Below, piece after piece: positions 20,764 to 31,600 of a stretch of 64,000 bases of DNA. This DNA comes from Archivesica marissinica. Lineage: Eukaryota > Mollusca > Bivalvia > Venerida > Vesicomyidae. Position 1 is the first letter of the stretch. Each line of letters starts with the position of its first letter. The stretch covers positions 20,507,594-20,571,593 of the forward strand of contig CM026398.1 of the NCBI GenBank assembly GCA_014843695.1. The letters are read 5' to 3'. Below the pieces are notes generated by a model. The model was not told where the DNA came from. It saw only the letters and a list, made by a program, of their open reading frames with translations, and made no database searches. A program made the position numbers and the translations under genes.

Positions 20764-22721
20764 GAGATATATGGAGGACATGACTCATTGCTCCTGGTTA
20801 TATACCGAGGGTAATCTACAAAGCTGCGAGATATATGGAGGACATGACTCACTGCTCTTGGTTATATACCGAGGGTAATCTACAAAGCTGCGAGATATAT
20901 GGAGGACATGACTCACTGCTCTTGGCTATATACTGAGGGTAATCTACAAAGCTGCGAGATATATGGAGGACATGACTCACTGCTCCTGGTTATATACCGA
21001 GGGTAATCTACAAAGCTGCGAGATATATGGAGGACATGACTCATTGCTCTTGGTTATATACCGAGGGTAATCTACAAAGCTGCGAGATATATGGAGGACA
21101 TGACTCATTGCTCTTGGTTATATACCGAGGGTAATCTACAAAGCTGCGAGATATATGGAGGACATGACTCATTGCTCTTGGTTATATACCGAGGGTAATC
21201 TACAAAGCTGCGAGATATATGGAGGACATGACTCATTGCTCTTGGTTATATACCGAGGGTAATCTACAACGCCGCGAGATATATGGAGGACATGACTCAT
21301 TGCTCTTGGTTATATACTGAGGGTAATCTACAAAGCTGCGAGATATATGGAGGACATGACTCATTGCTCTTGGTTATATACCGAGGGTAATCTACAACGC
21401 CGCGAGATATATGGAGGACATGACTCACTGCTCTTGGTTATATACCGAGGGTAATCTACAAAGCTGCGAGATATATGGAGGACATGACTCACTGCTCTTG
21501 GTTATATACCGAGGGTAATCTACAAAGCTGCGAGATATATGGAGGACATGACTCACTGCTCTTGGTTATATACCGAGGGTAATCTACAAAGCTGCGAGAT
21601 ATATGGAGGACATGACTCACTGCTCTTGGTTATATACCGAGGGTAATCTACAAAGCTGCGAGATATATGGAGGACATGACTCATTGCTCTTGGTTATATA
21701 CCGAGGGTAATCTACAAAGCTGCGAGATATATGGAGGACATGACTCACTGCTCTTGGTTATATACCGAGGGTAATCTACAAAGCTGCGAGATATATGGAG
21801 GACATGACTCACTGCTCTTGGTTATATACCGAGGGTAATCTACAAAGCTGCGAGATATATGGAGGACATGACTCATTGCTCTTGGTTATATACCGAGGGT
21901 AATCTACAAAGCTGCGAGATATATGGAGGACATGACTGACTGCTCTTGGTTATATACTGAGGGTGATCTACAAAGCTGCGAGATATATGGAGGACATGAC
22001 TGACTGCTCTTGGTTATATACTGAGGGTGATCTACAAAGCTGCGAGATATATGGAGGACATGACTGACTGCTCTTGGTTATATACCGAGGGTAATCTACA
22101 AAGCTGCGAGATATATGGAGGACATGACTGACTGCTCTTGGTTATATACCGAGGGTAATCTACAAAGCTGCGAGATATATGGAGGACATGACTCATTGCT
22201 CTTGGTTATATACCGAGGGTAATCTACAAAGCTGCGAGATATATGGAGGACATGACTCACTGCTCTTGGTTATATACCGAGGGTAATCTACAAAGCTGCG
22301 AGATATATGGAGGACATGACTCATTGCTCTTGGTTATATACCGAGGGTAATCTACAAAGCTGCGAGATATATGGAGGACATGACTCACTGCTCTTGGTTA
22401 TATACCGAGGGTAATCTACAAAGCTGCGAGATATATGGAGGACATGACTCACTGCTCTTGGTTATATACCGAGGGTAATCTACAAAGCTGCGAGATATAT
22501 GGAGGACATGACTCATTGCTCTTGGTTATATACCGAGGGTAATCTACAACGCCGTGAGATATATGGAGGACATGACTGATTGCTCTTGGTTATATACCGA
22601 GGGTAATCTACAAAGCTGCGAGATATATGGAGGACATGACTCACTGCTCTTGGTTATATACCGAGGGTAATCTACAACGCCGCGAGATATATGGAGGACA
22701 TGACTCACTGCTCTTGGTTAT
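20764..22721. repeat. 64-bp satellite, about 30 units
   Basis: The unit is GAGATATATGGAGGACATGA, CTCATTGCTCTTGGTTATAT, ACCGAGGGTAATCTACAAAG and CTGC, repeated at an exact 64-base spacing with few substitutions (CTCATT/CTCACT/CTGACT, AAAGCTGC/AACGCCGC). The last unit is cut by a LINE fragment, after which a partial unit resumes at 23144. Confidence 0.98.
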
Positions 22722-23143
22722 GTACTACATGTTACCCCATCTAGACTATTGTTGTGTCATTTGGGGGAACTGTATTGGATATTTAGAAGATAAAATTGTT
22801 AGATTCCAAAAGCGAGCTGCAAGATGAATTCTTGACAAATATTTGTACACTCCTTCTTCCGAACTTTTCTCAACTCTCAATTGGATGACTTTCACAGAGA
22901 GTGTTAGCTTTCAAACAGCAGTCTTAATGTTTAACACACTCAATGGCCTAACAACTGTCTATCTGCAAGAGTCATTCAGATTTACTTCCGATGTTCGAAC
23001 TCAAAACTTGCGATCATCCGCCATTCTCCAACTTTACACTCCTAAACCTGAAGTTTTTAGGAAATCTTTCTTATATTCAGAGTCACACTTGTGGAATTCC
23101 CTCCCTTTCTCTCGTTAAATAAAGTCCTCATTATTATTATTAT
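22722..23143 (+). pseudogene. CR1/jockey-like LINE, 5'-truncated C-terminal fragment
   Basis: About 130 codons of the extreme C-terminus of a non-LTR retrotransposon ORF2. They begin LPHLDYCCVIWGN, followed by RFQKRAAR, an in-frame TGA at 22825 where an Arg codon is expected, TPSSELFSTLNWM, VLMFNTLNGL, and the ending SHLWNSLPFS. Stop TAA at 23116 is followed by AATAAAG and a short ATT tail, as in CR1/L2-type elements. Satellite sequence continues directly after the tail, so the fragment inserted into the 64-bp array. Confidence 0.85.
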
Positions 23144-23463
23144 ATACTGAGGGTGATCTACAAAGCTGTTCTGAGGTTCATAAAATAGGTTGAAGATGGT
23201 ATGAATAATAAAACCAATACTAATTCATCAACTAATTATATTATTAACAAATGTTGCCCCATGACATTTTGCAACCTTGTTCGTTGACCCACTGATCCAA
23301 TTGCCAGTAGACGGGTACACCCACAGTTCACGAGATATTCAAGAGATATGGTTTTAGAAATCACCTACCGTTCAACCTTGACATTTGATCGCACATTTAA
23401 TCTGCTTCATCTGCTGACCAAGCAAGACCAACGGTTATATAAGTGAAAATACAATGTGCAATA
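23144..23463. other. partial satellite unit then unassigned DNA
   Basis: ATACTGAGGGTGATCTACAA at 23144 is the remainder of the interrupted 64-bp unit. Beyond about 23170 nothing is recognised. The copy of ATACAATGTGCAATA at 23449-23463 is the left duplication of the next SINE. Confidence 0.6.
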
Positions 23464-23760
23464 ACACAACAGACGGATCTGTTGTCCAGTGGTAACACGC
23501 TGGACTGGTAATTCAGGGCTCGCAGGTTCGATCCCCCGTCTGACCATAATAAAATTAACAGTCTTTCAGATGGGACGTTAAACCGAGGTCTCGTGTCGGT
23601 GCTTTACACCTTGCACGTAAAAGAACCAGAGGACACTCTGGAATGTGTGTCTCTCTCTGTATCATTGCACTATCCTCGAAAATCTAAAATGACTAATCCT
23701 GTCAGGAGGCATCGCTCATATTGTCAACCAGTAGCGACGATAAATAAACGTAAAACACAC
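23464..23760 (+). mobile_element. SINE-1, full length with target-site duplication
   Basis: Complete head, body and hairpin tail. It is flanked by ATACAATGTG(C/G)AATA at 23449-23463 and 23761-23775 (15 bp, one mismatch), evidence for LINE-mediated insertion. Confidence 0.92.
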
Positions 23761-24140
23761 ATACAATGTGGAATAGGACATTGCAGAAAACGATTTATTG
23801 TATGAGATTAAATTTCTTTAAAGAAAGAATTATAGTTTCGATAATTGTATGACCTTTATAAGCAATAATACATTTATAAAACGATTATGCTAACTAATCA
23901 CCTTATGGTACAATGACTAATTCCGGTGTCTTACCAACCCTGGCCAGTGGTCCTGGTGATTTTGTTCTTTGTTCGGATCTCTCAGTAATAGATCATGTGG
24001 GACAGCGCAGAGATGGTTTTTCGGGACCCTAGAGGACTCAACGAACATTTAAAGGTAAGTATTGTATCTTTTTCACTTTGACAGCATATTGAACATAATC
24101 AGATCTTGATATATGAATATACTGACACAAAACTTCGTTC

Positions 24141-24365
24141 TTAAGCTTTATTTATTTTACAACAATTGCGAAGCAAGATTTAACAACTTATATTAATCAC
24201 TCTCGTTGGCGCGGATGAAAGCGTAAATGTGGTCATTCGTGTTATAGGAAACCGGAGTACCCGCAGAAAACCCACCTGTTCGATCTGACGACCATCTTAC
24301 CATCTCACATACTTCCTGGTCCGAGGATGGAACCAGGGTTGCATTGGTGAGAAGCGATCCTTCTA
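24141..24365 (-). mobile_element. SINE-3, minus strand, in intron of the second caveolin copy
   Basis: TTTATTTATTTTACAACAAT tail, then TTAATCACTCTCGTTGGCGC and body, ending at the head (GCATTGGTGAGAAGCGA). Nearly full length. Confidence 0.88.
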
Positions 24366-24429
24366 TTCAACTAGGTAGATCAGTGTCTTACTAATTACAA
24401 CACTGTCAGGGTGTCATACCGTAGTACTT

Positions 24430-24600
24430 CTTGTACTTTATTTTTAATATTGGACTGCTCTCAACAGGCCAGGGTATCAAATCCTATACATATATGCACC
24501 GAACTTATCAATTTTATATAGCAACACGATCTGCTTTATATATAAGTGTGTGTTTTAAGCAAGATATAAGCCCCAAACAGCCCCGCCACGCTGCTAAATG
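24430..24600. repeat. unclassified interspersed repeat
   Basis: Second copy of the repeat at 915-1085: TTAATATTGGACTG, GGCCAGGGTATC and TTTTAAGCAAGATATAAGCC occur in the same order. No diagnostic mobile-element motif. Confidence 0.5.
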
Positions 24601-24844
24601 TCCAACTCTAACCTGCACAATGTAGTGAAGAATCCTTCGTAAATAGTCCAGATCACTTCCAAATGGAATAGCTTCGTCATTGATCCTGGGCCCACCTCCT
24701 CGGCCTTCAACAACATTTCATGAAACTGAAACACATTGTAACTGATTTATACATTTTATTTTTTTATCTTAGTTGTCACATTATTCACATGATTATTTTC
24801 ATAATCGCAGTTTGTGTCGTACTGGGGGACGTTGTAAAATACAT

Positions 24845-26085
24845 GAGATACTTGTGGAAGTACCCGAGGGTCTCGTGGAAGTACCTCAGTGTCTATTGAA
24901 GTACCCGAGGGTCTCGTGGAAGTACCTCAGGGTCTATTGAAGTACCCGAGGGTCTCGTGGAAGTACCTCAGTGTCTATTGAAGTACCCGAGGGTCTCGTG
25001 GAAGTACCTCAGGGTCTTATGGAAATACCCGAGCGTCTCGTGGAAGTACCTCAAGGTCTTATGGAAATACCCGAGAGTCTCGTGGAAGTACCTCAAGGTC
25101 TTATGGAAGTACACGATGGTCTCGTGGAAGTACCTCAGGGTCTCGTGGAAGTACCCGAGGGTCTCGTGGAAGTACCCGAGGGTATTGTGGAAGTATCCGA
25201 GGGTCTCGTGGAAGTACCTCAGGGTCTTATGGAAGTACCTCAGGGTCACATGGAAGTACCTCAGGGTCACATGGAAGTACCCGAGGGTCTCGTGGAAGTA
25301 CCTCAGGGTCTTATGGAAGTACCTCAGGGTCACATGGAAGTACCCGAAGGTGTCGTGGAAGTACCTGAGTGTCTATTGAATTACCCAAGGGTCTTATGAA
25401 AGTACTTCAGGGTCTTATGAAAGTACCTCAGGGTCTTATGGAAGTACCTCAGGCTTTCATGAAAGTACCTCAGGGTCTTATGGAAGTACCTCAGGGTCTT
25501 GTGGAAGTACCCGAGGGTCTCGTGGAATTACCTCAGGGTCTTATGGAAGTACCTCAGGGTCTTATGGAAGTACCTCAGGGTATTGTGGAAGTACCCGAGG
25601 GTCTCGTGGAAGTACCTCAGGGTCTTATGGAAGTACCTCAGGGTCTTATGGAAGTACCTCAGGGTCTTATGAAAGTACCCAAGGGTCTTATGAAAGTACC
25701 TCAGGGTCTTATGAAAGTACCTCAGGGTTTTATGAAAGTACCTCAGGGTCTTATGGAAGTACCTCAGGGTCTTATGGAAGTACCCGAGGGTCTCGTGGAA
25801 GTACCTCAGGGTCTTATGGAAGTACCTCAGGGTCTTATGGAAGTACCTCAGGGTCTTGTGGAAGTACCCGAGGGTCTCGTGGAAGTACCTCAGGGTCTTA
25901 TGGAAGTACCTCAGGGTCTTATGGAAGTACCTCAGGGTCTTATGAAAGTACCTCAGGGTCTTATGAAAGTACCTCAGGGTCTTATGGAAGTACCTCAGGG
26001 TCTCATGGAAGTACACGAGGGTCCTATGGAAGTACCTGAGGGTCGCATGGGCGTATCTGAGGGTCTCATGGAAGTACCTTAGTGA
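24845..26085. repeat. 21-bp minisatellite, about 59 units, in caveolin-copy intron
   Basis: The unit is GAAGTACCTCAGGGTCTTATG, with alternation between CTCAGG and CCGAGG and between CTTATG and CTCGTG. Length is a multiple of three, so all frames stay open and give heptapeptide repeats such as VPQGLME; I do not regard these as coding. Confidence 0.97.
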
Positions 26086-26194
26086 TAAATTGAAAGTAAT
26101 ATTTCTGTTCAAATCAATAAAATGTAATAAAACATGCGAAAAGTGATACACATATTTGTTAATATGATTTGCTATGAGGAAATTGGGCTACGAA

Positions 26195-26578
26195 GAGAGA
26201 CGAGTGGAAAAAGGCTGGAATATCCTAGTGAAAAAAGGCGGAATATCCTAGTGAAAAAAGGCGGAATATCCTAGTGAAAAAGGCGGACTATCCTAGAGGA
26301 AAAAGGCCGGAATATCCTAGTGAAAAAAGGCCGGAATATCCTAGTGAAAAAGGGCGGAATATCCTAGTGAAAAAAGATGGAATATCATAGTGAAAAAGGG
26401 CGGAATATCCTAGTGAAAAAGGGCGGAATATCCTAGTGAAAAAGGCGGAATATCCTAGTGAAAAAGGGCGGAATATCCTAGTGAAAAAGGCGGAATATCC
26501 TAGTGAAAAAGGCGGAATATCCTAGTGAAAAAGGCGGAATATCCTAGTGAAAAAGACGGAATATCCTAGTGAAAAAAG
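26195..26578. repeat. 22-24-bp minisatellite, about 17 units
   Basis: The unit is GGAATATCCTAGTGAAAAAG plus GC or GGC, varying by 1-2 bases in the A/G run. It lies in the same intron as the 21-bp array and ends about 190 bases before exon 2. Confidence 0.95.
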
Positions 26579-27087
26579 TTTATATATTTATCAAGTACAG
26601 TGTACGTGTTTTATGTTTGATTTCGTTGCTGAAACACTTCTGCAATACTCATTGTAAGGAGTAGTTGGTTTACAGCAATATGACGTTACACGACAATTCT
26701 GGACACTTCAATGTTATTACTTTCTACTTCGGAGTCCTCGTTTAAAACATAAGTTTATTCTTTAAGGTTCAATTCGAGGATGTGTTGGCTCTCTGAGCCC
26801 ATCGTATCGACTGTGTCTGGAAACTATCCTATACCTGCTTCAACTGCTGGCTCGGACTCTGCTACAAGATCACCACCCTCTTCTGTGGAATCCGCATCGC
26901 CGCTGAATGGGGCTGCGAGTTCGCTACAATTGCCTTCTATCATGTATGGTACATCACGCCTGCCTTGAGAATCTGCGAGATCAACTGCACCGCATTTACC
27001 AGAATCACAAAGACATGTTGCGCTTGCTGTCTCGAGCCATGCTGTGACGCTTGCGGTGGTTTTTTCCGTCATTGCCAGAAATTTTGA

Positions 27088-28605
27088 AGATTTGGGTGTT
27101 ATGTGACCCCTAAATTAAATGTAAAAATCCACTAATGAACATAAATGGTGAACACTCCAAAATTAACGCAATTGATCTGGGAACAATAGACCAATCATGT
27201 TTACACTAATAATGGTAACGTCTCTTTGCGGTGACAAATTCATGATGGTACATTCAAAACAATACTGACACACACTGTGTAACACGTTCATGGTATTCAG
27301 TATATTTTGTTATTTACATCGTTATTATGGAGTGTTTGTGTAGATATATTTATAATTAACAAATGAGAAACACATATAAAGCTGAAAACTTTCGTTATAT
27401 ATACTTCTTTCTTCTTTTGACAACCGGTGTGATTTACAACCCGTTTCGAGTGTGTTGCTCTTAAAGCGACATTACATCGCAACAAACCACAAAATACACA
27501 TTTTAAGTATAAATAGCATTCCTACTACAAATTCTTTCGAAATAATTCGAACACTAATTTTCAATCAATAAACAAGCGTTTTTGTGGTCTACAAGCTATC
27601 AAAAGTGAAAGTAGGATTTCATATTTATAATGGTCAACCAAGCGTGATACTGTAGTTTTGAGATAATTTAAATTTGATTGTCGGAAAGTTAAATGTACAC
27701 AGGCACAAATGCGAAATATAACGGTAAATCTATTCATGATACACGCGTTGTATTACCCATGTGTGTTGACCATATTTACATTGTTTTGTTATGTCAACAA
27801 ACGTCGTATACGACGCTTGTTTATTAGTTGAAATACGCAGATTCTGTTACATTTATTTGAATAAAAATGAGACCATATAATAGGAAATTACATTCTATAG
27901 TGTCGCTTTAAAGTCAAATATGCGTTGTTGTTTTGTTCAAATGAAAAAATAAAATATTACTTTTTAGACAGGTGTTAGCGTTAATAGACCGCCATTTATA
28001 AAGTTATTGGTGGACGCCGACTGGACAGCACGGCGACTATTATATGTTATTTGGTTTGTTGACAGGGTATACGAGTATATAGTGCCGGCCAGGCTTGATG
28101 CACTGCAGCTCAGTGAATAATACTCCTTCCGGCACTATATACCCTGTCAACAAAGCAAACAACAAACTAAGTATCCTGAAAACCATGTAAATCAGATTAA
28201 AAACAATGATTTCAGTCACTTGTTGTCTAAGGATTGTCATCGATTTTTATCCCGTCGACTGCCTCTCACTTAAGTAATTTCACGACTGGGTGATTGTTTC
28301 CCCGTGACGCCGGTACGTCCAGATTTGGAATGTCGTAAATGTTCAATATATTTTCATTTGGTATGTCCCTGTATAGTGTGTTAAGAAATTCAACCGATAT
28401 TTAAATTGTGAAAAACATAGAACACGTACCATATTTATTTCGCGACTTGTACAAATGCATTGCGCATAGTGCAACCGTATGAGCAGCGTTCGTTCTTAAT
28501 TTAATACATCATTATATACCCTGGCTAGCTCGGAACTAGCCCACTCTATTTACGGCAAGGTATCCAATCAAATGCTAGAAATGCGTCTGAAGAACAAACG
28601 CCCAT
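27088..28605. other. unassigned intergenic DNA containing a long hairpin (28054-28159)
   Basis: AT-rich sequence without a credible ORF. The only structured part is the inverted repeat at 28054-28159, described separately. Confidence 0.5.
28054..28159. repeat. hairpin-forming inverted repeat, possible MITE
   Basis: The left arm TTTGTTGACAGGGTATA continues, after 8 extra bases, with TAGTGCCGG. The right arm is the complement, CCGGCACTATATACCCTGTC then AACAAA. The loop itself contains CACTGCAGCTCAGTG, a smaller hairpin. No ORF and no clear target duplication. Confidence 0.7.
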
Positions 28606-31600
28606 AATGCTCACGACAGAATATCAACATTTGTCACCACGACAGAACGTCAACATTTGTCACCACGACAGAACGTCAACATTTGTCACCACGACAGAAC
28701 GTCAACATTTGTCATCACGTCAGCTCGACAACATTTGTCAACACGTCAGCTCGACAAAATTTGTCAACACGACAGAACGTCAACATTTGTCACCACGTTT
28801 GACAGAACTCAACATTTTCACACGACAGAACGTCAACATTTGTCACCACGACAGAACGTCAACATTTGTCACCACGACAGAACGTCAACATTTGTCACCA
28901 CGACAGAACATCAACATTTATCAACACGACAGAACATCAACATTTATCAACACGACAGAACGTCAACATTTGTCACCACGACAGAACGTCAACATTTATC
29001 AACACTACAGAACATCAACATTTATCAACACGACAGAACATCAACATTTATCAACACGACAGAACATCAACATTTATCAACACGACAGAACATCAACATG
29101 TGTCACCAGCACGACAGAACGTCAACATTTGTCACCACGACAGAACGTCAACATTTATCAACACGACAGAACATCAACATTTGTCAACACGACAGAACAT
29201 CAACATTTATCAACACGACAGAACATCAACATTTATCAACACGACAGAACATCAACATTTGTCAACACGACAGACCATCAACATTTGTCAACACGACAGA
29301 ACATCAACATTTGTCAACACGACAGAACATCAACATTTGTCAACACGACAGAACATCAACATTTGTCAACACGACAGACCATCAACATTTATCAACACGA
29401 CAGAACATCAACATTTATCAACACGACATAACATCAACATTTGTCACCACGACAGAACATCAACATTTGTCAACACGACAGAACATCAACATTTATCAAC
29501 ACGACAGAACATCAACATTTATCAACACGACAGAACATCAACATTTATCAACACGACAGAACATCAACATTTGTCACCACGACAGAACATCAACATTTGT
29601 CAACACGACAGAACATCAACATTTATCAACACGACAGAACATCAACATTTGTCAACACGACAGAACATCAACATTTGTCAACACGACAGAACATCAACAT
29701 TTGTCAACACGACAGAACATCAACATTTGTCAACACGACAGAACATCAACATTTGTCAACACGACAGAACATCAACATTTGTCAACACGACAGAACATCA
29801 ACATTTATCAACACGACAGAACATCAACATTTGTCACCACGACAGAACATCAACATTTGTCAACACGACAGAACATCAACATTTGTCAACACGACAGAAC
29901 ATCAACATTTGTCAACACGACAGAACATCAACATTTGTCAACACGACAGAACATCAACATTTGTCACCACGACAGAACATCAACATTTGTCAACACGACA
30001 GAACATCAACATTTATCAACACGACAGAACATCAACATTTGTCAACACGACAGAACATCAACATTTGTCAACACGACAGAACATCAACATTTGTCAACAC
30101 GACAGAACATCAACATTTATCAACACGACAGAACATCAACATTTGTCAACACGACAGAACATCAACATTTGTCAACACGACAGAACATCAACATTTGTCA
30201 ACACGGCAGAACATCAACATTTGTCAACACGACAGAACGTCAACATTTGTCAACACGACAGAACATCAACATTTATCAACACGACAGAACATCAACATTT
30301 ATCAACACGACAGAACGTCAACATTTGTCACCAGCACAACAGAACATCAACATGTGTCACCAGCACGACAGAACATCAACATTTATCAACACGACAGAAC
30401 ATCAACATTTGTCAACACGACAGAACATCAACATTCATCAACACGACAGAACGTCAACATTTGTCACCAGCACGACAGAACGTCAGCATTTGTCAACCAG
30501 AACGTCAACATTTGTCAACACGACAGAACGTCAACATTTGTCACCAGCACGACAGAACATCAACATTTGTCTCCACGACAGAACATCAACATTTATCACC
30601 ACGACAGAACAACAACATTTGTCAACACGACAGAACGTCAACATTTATCAACACGACAGAACATCAACATTTGTCAACACGACAGAACGTCAACATTTAT
30701 CAACACGACAGAACGTCAACATTTGTCAACACGACAGAACATCAACATTTATCAACACAACAGAACGTCAACATTTGTCACCAGCAAAACAGAACATCAA
30801 CAGTTGTCACCAGTACGACAGAACGTCAACATTTATCACCAGTACGACAGAACATCAACATTTGTCATCAGCACGACAGAACATCAACATTTGTCATCAG
30901 TACGACAGAACATCATCATTTGTCACCAGCACGACAGAACATCAACATTTATCAACACGACAGAACATCAACATTTGTCACCAGCACGACAGAACATCAA
31001 CATTTATCAACACGACAGAACATCATCATTTGTCACCAGCACGACAGAACATCAAGATTTATCACCATCACGACAGAACATCAACATTTGTCACCAGCAC
31101 GACAGAACATCAACATTTATCAACACGACAGAATATCATCATTTGTCACCAGCACGACAGAACATCAACATTTGTCAACACGACAGAACATCAACATTTG
31201 TCAACACGACAGCACATCAACATTTGTCACCAGCACGACAGAACATCAACATGTGTCACCAGCACGACAGAACATCAACATTTATCAACACGACAGAACA
31301 TCATCATTTGTCACCAGTACGACAGAACATCAACATTTGTCAACACGACAGAACATCAACATTTGTCAACACGACATAACATCAACATTTGTCACCAGCA
31401 CGACAGAACATCAACATTTGTCACCAGCACGTCAGAACATCAACATGTGTCACCAGCACGACAGAACATCAACATTTGTCACCAGCACGACAGAACATCA
31501 ACATTTGTCATCAGTACGACAGAACATCAACATTTGTCATCAGTACGACAGAACATCAACATGTGTCACCACGACAGAACATCAACATTTGTCACCACGA

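Larger units (their letters stand above)
23995..27087 (+). pseudogene. second caveolin copy, probable pseudogene (23995-24054, 26767-27087)
   Basis: The structure matches the gene at 10368: a short exon 1 (20 residues ending RDPRGLNEHLK, donor GTAAGT) and a single large exon 2 after TCTTTAAG, both phase 0. From the DCVW motif onward exon 2 differs from its neighbour at only about 9 of 279 positions. The signature segment is destroyed: six bases are lost and a TGA stands at 26794-26796, in place of the EPEG region. The frame beyond the stop stays open to TGA at 27085, adding one Phe. Introns and 3' flanks do not match, so exon similarity is sharply bounded. An intact product would need readthrough or unseen splicing. 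Four amino-acid changes against four silent codons suggest relaxed constraint. Confidence 0.8.

Noticed and set aside
24957..26151. Open frames of 120-237 codons with VPQGLME-type repeats
   Set aside because: Artefacts of the 21-bp array inside an intron.
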